Assembly: GCA_035079385.1 (NCBI GenBank) | Contig: JAVHKY010000068.1 | Span: 124,001-188,000 of the forward strand | Direction of reading: 5' to 3' | DNA from: Aspidiotus rigidus | Taxonomy: Eukaryota > Arthropoda > Insecta > Hemiptera > Diaspididae | DNA length: 64,000 nt | Made by a program: the position numbers and the translations under genes | Notes under the pieces: model-generated | The model's database searches: none | The model's input: the letters and a program-made list of their open reading frames with translations, nothing else | What the model was told of the DNA's origin: nothing | Part shown: positions 56,840 through 64,000 of the stretch, one piece after another | Layout: each line of letters opens with the position of its first letter | Position numbering within the stretch: position 1 is the first letter of the stretch

Positions 56840-57256
56840 AAACGACGGCTTTCTTAACGATATTAAACGAGGAACGTAGGGAACCTGTTTTATGAGTCAT
56901 ATTGGATTTGGTATTGAGAATTCTAGAAAGCCTAGACCTAATATAAAGCTAGTATAAAGAAGTCCTAGACCTACTACAGGCCTAGTATAATATAGTTCGA
57001 AAGTCTAAATTTTTCTTGACTCACGAGCTATATGACAGGAGAAACATTTCCACTCTCGAGCCATGTATGATAGGAGGGGACTCGAAAAAATTTCAAAATT
57101 TCGTCTCGAGCTATATATGACAGGAGAGGGACTTAGAAAAATTCCAATTATATATGGCTCGAGAGTCGAAATTTTTCCAAGTTTTTTGTTGGACGGCGCA
57201 CGGCGCACGCCAAAATTAAAAAAAAAAAAAACTATAGAACAGGTTCCCTGTTAAAA
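56840..57256 (+). mobile_element. compact copy of the 45-bp element (reference copy)
   Basis: The left part (ACGACGGCTTTCTTAACGA, TAGGGAACCTGTTTTATGAG at 56877-56896, AAAGCCTAGACCTA) and the right part (GGACGGCGCACGG, poly-A, then ATAGAACAGGTTCCCTG ending 57250) match the edges of the 11-17 kb element. Between them are about four diverged units in mixed orientation (CCACTCTCGAGCCATGTATG reverse, TATATGGCTCGAGAGTCGAA forward). Length is about 417 bp, the likely ancestral size class. No coding capacity. Confidence 0.8.
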
Positions 57257-57869
57257 TGAATTTTCGCGTGGAATTCTCGTTCGTACCAAATTGTATAGCT
57301 ACGACTATATACCAAAATTCAAGTTTTTCTGATCAGATTTACAATTTTGTGAAATTATGGGCTCAGGGGCCCAAAGGGAAGGATGCATACGCAAAAAAAT
57401 TCTTTAAGATATTTTTACTACAAATCGCATGATGATTATAATTTGCATCATTTTTTTTTTTCAGTTGCTGCGACAGTTGTCTCCAAAATAACCCCCCCCC
57501 CCCCCAAAAAAAAAAAAGAAAAAGATGATCTCCAGGATGCACCAAAGCGAATTTTTTGTGCACCATTCTTCTTAATAACATCTACTACACCCTTCTACGC
57601 CTACATACCCAAAATTAATATTTTTATCACCAAATGTGCAATTTTTCTCTTACAGCCTGTACCGTACTAAAATTGTAAATCTTAAAGAAAACGATTATGA
57701 AATAAAACCTTCGAGAGAATACCAATTCAATAAAACTTATGCAGTCGCTATAAACCAATAGTCCTAGCCGAATTTCGAGACGATAACCTCCCAATGCTTA
57801 TGAATTTATTGACATTTTCAATTGCGGTGGAGCAATTTTCATGACCAAATTAATTTTACTTGTATTAAG

Positions 57870-58170
57870 AATAATGACCGCATCAACTTTTTAGACCTTC
57901 AATTTACACGGTTGCATCGAACATCATGAAAAAAATCATATTTTCTTAATTATCGATACCATATACCATCGTCTCAAAATTTATAATGCTCTCAAAAAAA
58001 GTGTTTTTATTCGTGCTCACGGTCGTATTTCAGTGACCGATGAAGATATGAAAAACAGGGCTTTAATGTTTCACCGGCTATTTCCAACAATCCGATGTTG
58101 GAGGATTTCCTAATGATGAGATGATTAAGAAGTCTTACAAGTCTAGGGAATAATTTTTAAAAATTTGACG
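57870..58170 (+). pseudogene. possible PLE-type RT relic
   Basis: NNDRINFLDLQF near 57885 matches the INFLDLTI motif of PLE RTs. A few frames later VTDEDMKNRALMFHRLF and KKSYKSRE resemble the linker region. Too broken to place in a family. Confidence 0.3.
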
Positions 58171-58179
58171 AGTCTCTCT

Positions 58180-60180
58180 GAAAACTCATAAGAAATAACC
58201 GGAGGTGTTTGATTTTCCCAAATTCAATTTGAAGTTCAAAAAAATCTCCGAGAGTCATAAACAGTGGCTACTACTTAATTAGAAAGTAGAAGTCGTTAAT
58301 AATTTCAAACATTCATCAATACTGACTCGTTAAAGTGTTAACGCAATAAGACCACTATAGACCTATACCTATAATGGAGTGAAGCATTTAGTATGCATGT
58401 ATATTTATACAAAGTGTATTCTATCTATTCACATACGTTTTCGTAATAGTCCGGAAAATACGTGTTTTCCTAAGAATTTTGTGGTTTATAGTTGCGTAAT
58501 ATTTACAAACTTTGATACAACAAAAAAGAAAACAAAATCTATTCGTATAGATTTTCGAGAAAAAGTTATTAAGAATGACGTCATAAGAACATATCAGTAG
58601 AATCGGCCCGCAATATTCATATTGATGAGACTGTGGTTATGACCTGCAACGTCGTCTTTAACAGGCTCCAATTAGACACTTCTCATTTGTATAAAACTAA
58701 TCTCTCTTTCGAGAGCACGAAAAACATCGATTTTACAATATCAGGAACAATAACTGTTCAGTCATTATTGAAAATTTAGCTTCCCAAAAAGTTTTTTGAA
58801 TTATTTATGCTATGATCCAGCTCGTCTTTCTTTAGAAGTAATTCACAAGGCGGTCAGAAAATTTCTCATGAGATGAACAGGTGTCTCTATAATGACTGAC
58901 GCATGAAAAAATGTTGAGTCAAAAACCATCTGGAATATTAAACACTGGAACAGAAAATTCTTATGAGAATATTCCTTACGCACAATTTGCGCACAACCCA
59001 CTTTTCTTACCGTATGCATTGACTATAAAAAAAATTCGATAAAATATTATGGCGTTCAATTCTCCAAAATAAAAGTTTGGAAAATCATTCGAATTTTAAA
59101 ATTTACGAGGACATTGCAATAAGAATAAAACTGCACTCAGTAAAATTTTCAACTCCCAAAGTTGGACACCTTAGGTTGGTAAGAATATATAGATCTTCCT
59201 TGAAATAACAGATCTTAAACCAGATGCGAACGTTTCTTTTGGGTTACTTATGGTCACCTTTTAAAAATAATTCAAAATTTGTAAACCAGGTCGGAGCCCT
59301 ATTTTCCTCGGAATTCACGACGCCAGAAGTCAATGTTTTCCTTATTCTTCCATATCTATTGCTTGGAAGTCAACATTTTTCAAGTCCTTCAGCTCCGAGC
59401 CTCTCTCTTCTCAAAGAGTTTTTCAAGTCTTCAAACTAGGTTAGAGTCTTCTCTCCCTCAGATAGTTAAAGTCATACTCGAAGTTTTTTCCGAATCTGTC
59501 ACATCCCCTTTCTCCCTAGGAATCACAATCTGTCAGAAAGATGGCGACGAACGATGGAAATTCTCTCCAATTGACCCACTTGAAACAAGTTCCTTGCGTA
59601 ATTTTAAAGAAAGGTGCTAAGAAAATCAGTGTTTCCACGCCTGTATCTCGTGTGGAAAGTCTCTCATTTCTGGAGACTTCCGTTAGACGAGCGGAAAATA
59701 TTTTCCGACTACTTTCATTAAAATAGTATACTGAATTCCTCTTCTGTCCAGTAATATACTAGTATAAGGGTCATGTTTGATCTAACAAAATTTTTCAACG
59801 GAAACAACTCTACTTCTCAAATAAAACTGGTTGTTCTGAGGAATAACGTTTTTTCACGCAAATGAGATGAGAAGAACAATTTATTACATTTTTTCTGGAT
59901 GCGTACACAAAACTTCAATGTTTGAAAGAGATTTAATTTGACAATAACGCTTCAAAGATGAGCTTGAACATCACTGTATTGATAGACTGGGACCGTGAAA
60001 ATGGGCCAAAATAAGTCTTCAAAAAATCAAAAAATATTTGGAACAAAAATTGAAAGGAATTTATTAAAAGCACAGTATCTGTTTTGTGGGACTTATAGCT
60101 AGTGGAGATGACTGACTGGCTGGAGGGCATGACGTCATTGCTCTTCATGAACAGATTCAGAGTCGGAATTTCTCCATTTC
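58180..60180. other. no gene seen
   Basis: 2 kb of A+T-rich DNA without supported features. Confidence 0.35.
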
Positions 60181-60189
60181 TCTTTCCAG

Positions 60190-60500
60190 GTACATAGCTC
60201 GAAGAACACTACTTTTCAAGTTTTCCTAGTCATATGTGACCCCGTCTACAGAAACTCGGCTTAGCGTTGGATATTGATCAGGAGAAATGAATCTTTTACA
60301 AGGGAAGGAAGGTTCCTTTTCTCCTGATTGTAATTCAACACTAGGCCGGATTTCTGTAGACGGGGTCACATATGCAGCCTCAAGAATCGAGAATTTTCCA
60401 AGCCCCTTCCTGGATATTACACATAGCTCGAAGGTCGAAATTTCTCCAAACCCTTTTGTCATACACAGCTCGAGAGTCTGTATTTTTGGAAGAGTCTCTC
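60190..60500. repeat. diverged 45-bp units, split by a foldback element
   Basis: Left: ACATAGCTCGAAGAACACTA and TTTTCAAGTTTTCCTAGT. Right: CAAGAATCGAGAATTTTCCA, AGCCCCTTCC, ACATAGCTCGAAGGTCGAAA and CACAGCTCGAGAGTCTG. Three to four old units in forward orientation surround the foldback at 60231-60374. Confidence 0.65.
60231..60374. mobile_element. foldback element, 144 bp, inside a 45-bp unit
   Basis: CATATGTGACCCCGTCTACA, GAAACTCGGC, GGATATTGATCAGGAGAA on the left are complemented by TTCTCCTGATTGTAATTCAA ... TGTAGACGGGGTCACATATG on the right, with a few mismatches. Its position in the TA-rich part of the unit is like that of the foldback at 21795. Confidence 0.75.
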
Positions 60501-60559
60501 CTCATATAGATGTGCGTTATCCAAAGGTCCAAAATGAGACTCATGAGTCACAACTCTTA

Positions 60560-63500
60560 TACCCGGCTCAGTAATAAGACCCTTTACTATGACGCCGTCA
60601 ATTTGGGATGTACGGATTGTGAAAAAGAGTGTGAAAATATATGTATTCTACAAGATGTAGCGGGGGAAGACTAATGAAAAATCGAAACCGTAGCGAAAAA
60701 TTCAACTTTTAGCCCAAATTATGATCCATTTATGAGAGTGAACAGAGAAAAGGTACTTTTGAACGAGTTCAAATATACCCTTTCTCTGTATACCATCTTG
60801 AGTCGTAGCCAAAAAATGGTCTTTCCATATCGTTGGTTTTCTTTCACTGCATAAAAAAATAGAATGTAAATCCGTGTTTTAAAAAAACAATGAAAAATAA
60901 TAATGCATTAAACAAAGTAACAAACACTCCTCCTTTTCTAGATGCGATTAAGGAAAACGTTGCTTCCTGCAGTATGTCGTCGTATCGCTTCACGCTGCGC
61001 TGCTAGCTTCAATCTGTGTGTTATTTTCCTGTTTATATTTTTCTTGTTATCAGTCACAGTGTAGTTATCACTCAAATCTCAATCCACGAACACGAGTAAT
61101 GACTTCACTTCGTATTATTTCTTAAAAATTTGCTTTCGTTTTCGCACAAATTAAGCCAAATTTAGAAGTTCCTTCTTGAACTCTGCAAAATAACAATGAA
61201 AAACTACGGTAAGTTCTCGTACACCATTATATTTTCTAGAACGAGTCTTGTCTTCTCGACGAATAAAATGTTGCTGCTAGGTTTGTATTCGAGATATGTT
61301 GGTTTAAAATTTAAAATACTTTTTTAAATATCGTTCTTTTGATTTCACGAAACGTAAGCAATTTGTAACTCTCACACAACAAAGCAAAGAATTATTTAAA
61401 AAAGTATAGATATGTTTGATGACAGTATCTTTCAATTCGCGTTCTCGTAATTTATGGTTTCACTATTATGAGGAGAGGCAGTCCCTCTCACCGTTCTTAA
61501 ATTTGAATACCGAGACAGTTGTATCGGTTTTTTCTTAAAGTATCAACTCGTCGTACCTTGTTCTTCGGACGATTTATTCTTCTCTGTTCGTGTACCCGTC
61601 CATGCAAAAAGCATCTCATTATTAATTACTGTTGTTCGTCTCCGTTTTCAGATGTAAACATTATAGGTTGCTGGAGGTATGACGTGTACGGGCAGATTAC
61701 CACGAATCGCTTATTCAGGTGAAAATATCTTAGATCATTACTTCTTTGGTCACAAGATCGTAAACCCGATGAAAGAACTCGAAGCTCACTGATGTAACCA
61801 AAAAAATACTCATTTTGTACGATTAGTTGAAGTGTAAAGGAGTGGAAAAATTTCGGGACTGTAAGTAGTGGAATCCGCCAAGTTGAGGAAAGGTTTTTGA
61901 AGAGATAGTGAGGACGAAAATCAAAAATTCGTATTGCCATCCAATTCTCTCGTATTGCTTCTATTTTTCTCAGTACAGTTTGAGGAAGAATCATCGAAAC
62001 GTATTTTTTTTGTTTTCTGGCATGCGTTGTTCTTCAAAATTTCTAGATTAAAGTTAATTTCTCGGAGAAGGGGGAAATTTGAATTTTAGTAATTCCCATC
62101 ACTATTTATTTTCAGTCATCTAGTATACTCCGTCTCGCCTCTTCACTTCCGGATATCTCTTTGAAGATACTCAATGGTGAATTTTTTAATGTTTTCAGGA
62201 GAATTTACTGATAGAATTCAATCTATTGGAATTTGAGGATCGCTCACGTATGACCTGATGAGTCAAGTAATGCTGTACGAAACATACCGCGGCTGATAAC
62301 ATTCATTAAAGTTGAGTTCTTCTGTTCACTCCTTCAGTCTGACGGATGCTATTGAAAGAATTGAATATAATCGTCTTTAAAGGTGGCATTGATTTTTCAA
62401 AACGGAATCGCATTGTGAAATAAAGTTGTAGAATAACCATGATTGAGAATTGCTATCCAAAATAAATATTTTGAAGTGAGAAAAATTTTCTTCGTCGTTG
62501 AAGAATATTGGCTAGGTCAGTCAGAGCAAGTTGTTGATTTGGATACATAAATGCAAGATGTTTCAAGTAATTTGATTTGTCCTTACATTTACCGAGAATA
62601 TGAGTAAAACAAGTCCGCCCTCGAATTCTGTAATCAATCGAACCCTCAATAAGCGAGACTTAATGCGTATTGCCTTTATTCAACAAACTAGGATCTTGAC
62701 AGTTCTCGTTAATTAGTTTTGCTCAATTTTTTCATCGTATTATCGACAAATTTTGCGGAGAAAAAAAGTAGAAAGGTTCACTGACCTCGTATTTACGAAA
62801 ATCATTTTAGATTTGATGTTTCGTAACATAATTGTAAGATCAAGAAGAGGATCGAGGAACGTAAGTTTTCAGGTGAGGTTGAAAAGCTGAATTGATGAAA
62901 AAAAGCCGGTCTTCTCCCACTCGGTCTATCCATCGCTTACTTGAAAGCTCGGAAGGATTTATCGCAATTGTATTTTCCTTTCAATAATCATTATTATTTT
63001 TAGTATTGCGATTTAGACGTGTGAAAAATTCGGTCTTTCTGTTGCTAAAAACTTTTACGTTTACGTAGCGTGTCTGCTATTTACTCGTGCACTATCAACC
63101 CATCTCAGTTATTGTGCGCCAATGAACGACGGGAACCGGTTCGTTGATTAGGAACAGAAATTCCCAGTTTAAATTCGTATGTATAGTGTACACTTGCACA
63201 GAAGCCGTGTGTCGGTATTAACGCGTAGCGGTTTAACCAGTAACAAATGGAAATGGGCTTCAAAGGTGTGCGCGGTCGAGGGGATATGCCGACTAGTTCA
63301 TGTGTTACGCGGTACCAGGTACGGCGGCTTCATCCAGCAACCATTGAGGTCGGCTCCTCTCGTCTCTCGCTAATGATTTCCTCACTCGAGTATTGCATAG
63401 TGTACGTTCGTACTTTGCTACTCGGTTCCGACGACGTCGACGTTTGCACACGTAGGCTCGTCCTGCGTCGAATGTCGATTCATTTTTCTTCTCGCAAAAG

Positions 63501-64000
63501 AGTTGAATTGTACCGAGTACATCATCGTTCTCAAAATAGTACCCAATCTATCCATCTGTGGAGACGGAAAAATTGATTTTTTGAAAGTCATAAATCCTCT
63601 ATTCTGGCATGTTGAAGTAATACTGTCTGTGATAACAAAAAAATTATAGCTTACATCGTCCCGAAAAATCATTGTTCATAAAAAAACGTAATTATTGTAA
63701 TGCATACTCAAAAATCTATCTTCTTCTGTCGAAGCAGAAGGCCTTCTAGTCAATAAAAATCGAAGCCGTAATAATTTCAATACAGTTCAGATTGTTACAA
63801 AAAAATTTATGATTTATTTGACGTACGTAGATTTACCGGTGTAAAACGTAATAGAAATAGTTCTTGTATTTCAAGGTGGCGTACCAGTCTTCTTTCAACC
63901 GACCGAGTGACGATTGCGATACAATTAGTGCTCAACTGTGGCTCAACTATTAACCGGCAGGTAATCGAATGAATTACCGGTACCCGACTAATCATTAGTT
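60560..64000. other. no gene seen
   Basis: The last 3.4 kb has no recognisable element or domain. A stretch at 61653-61720, open in one frame and bounded by AG and GTGAAA, could be an exon by chance; it is not supported further. Confidence 0.35.

Noticed and set aside
61626..61994. 122-codon minus-strand frame and a possible exon at 61653-61720
   Set aside because: No domain signature; AG and GT flanks are expected by chance, and no second exon could be linked.

Overview
This is a gene-poor, A+T-rich piece of an animal nuclear genome, most likely an arthropod. The evidence is the mixture of fossil retroelements: Penelope-like elements with a GIY-YIG nuclease, a Jockey-clade non-LTR retrotransposon, and R1/I-type 3' ends with CX2CX8HX4C knuckles. 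There is no operon structure or Shine-Dalgarno-led gene, and no tRNA, rRNA or CRISPR was found. I could not support any intact host gene. Nearly everything recognisable is mobile DNA, satellite DNA or their decay products. I make no species call.

Layout. 1-1795: Penelope-like element (PLE) family 1, copy A. 3.7-7.1 kb: small inverted-repeat transposons, an extremely A+T-rich tract and weakly periodic sequence. 10.97-17.17 kb: a small terminal-inverted-repeat element whose interior has become a ~6 kb array of a 45-bp unit with higher-order duplications. 18.1-19.2 kb: an unknown ORF relic, a Jockey endonuclease fragment and a reversed copy of the 45-bp element. 21.8-23.5 kb: a foldback element inside a 45-bp unit, followed by a ~111-bp tandem array rich in TGACGTCA. 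23.7-25 kb: decayed coding fragments. 26.95-29.04 kb: PLE family 2 between near-perfect 144-bp inverted arms. 31.8-33.6 kb: PLE family 1 copy B between 103-bp direct repeats. 36.3-38.9 kb: PLE copy C and two inverted-repeat transposons. 39.9-41.8 kb: a third PLE relic and an R1-like 3' end on the minus strand with a GAA tail. 44.1-47.8 kb: a Jockey pseudogene split by a 1.8-kb element with a 9-bp target-site duplication. 50.6-51.4 kb: a PLE relic. 52.7-60.4 kb: further MITEs and a second complete copy of the 45-bp element. The last 3.5 kb shows nothing I can name.

The most unusual theme is one repeat lineage seen at several stages. A small element with CAGGGAACCTG-like termini carries one or a few 45-bp units (56.8-57.25 kb, 18.9-19.2 kb). 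The same element is blown up to about 130 units at 11-17 kb. Degenerate units are scattered elsewhere (21.8, 22.2, 30.0, 30.8, 37.3, 42.2, 60.2 kb). A chimeric derivative fused to a CRE-like module forms its own ~111-bp satellite at 22-23.5 kb.
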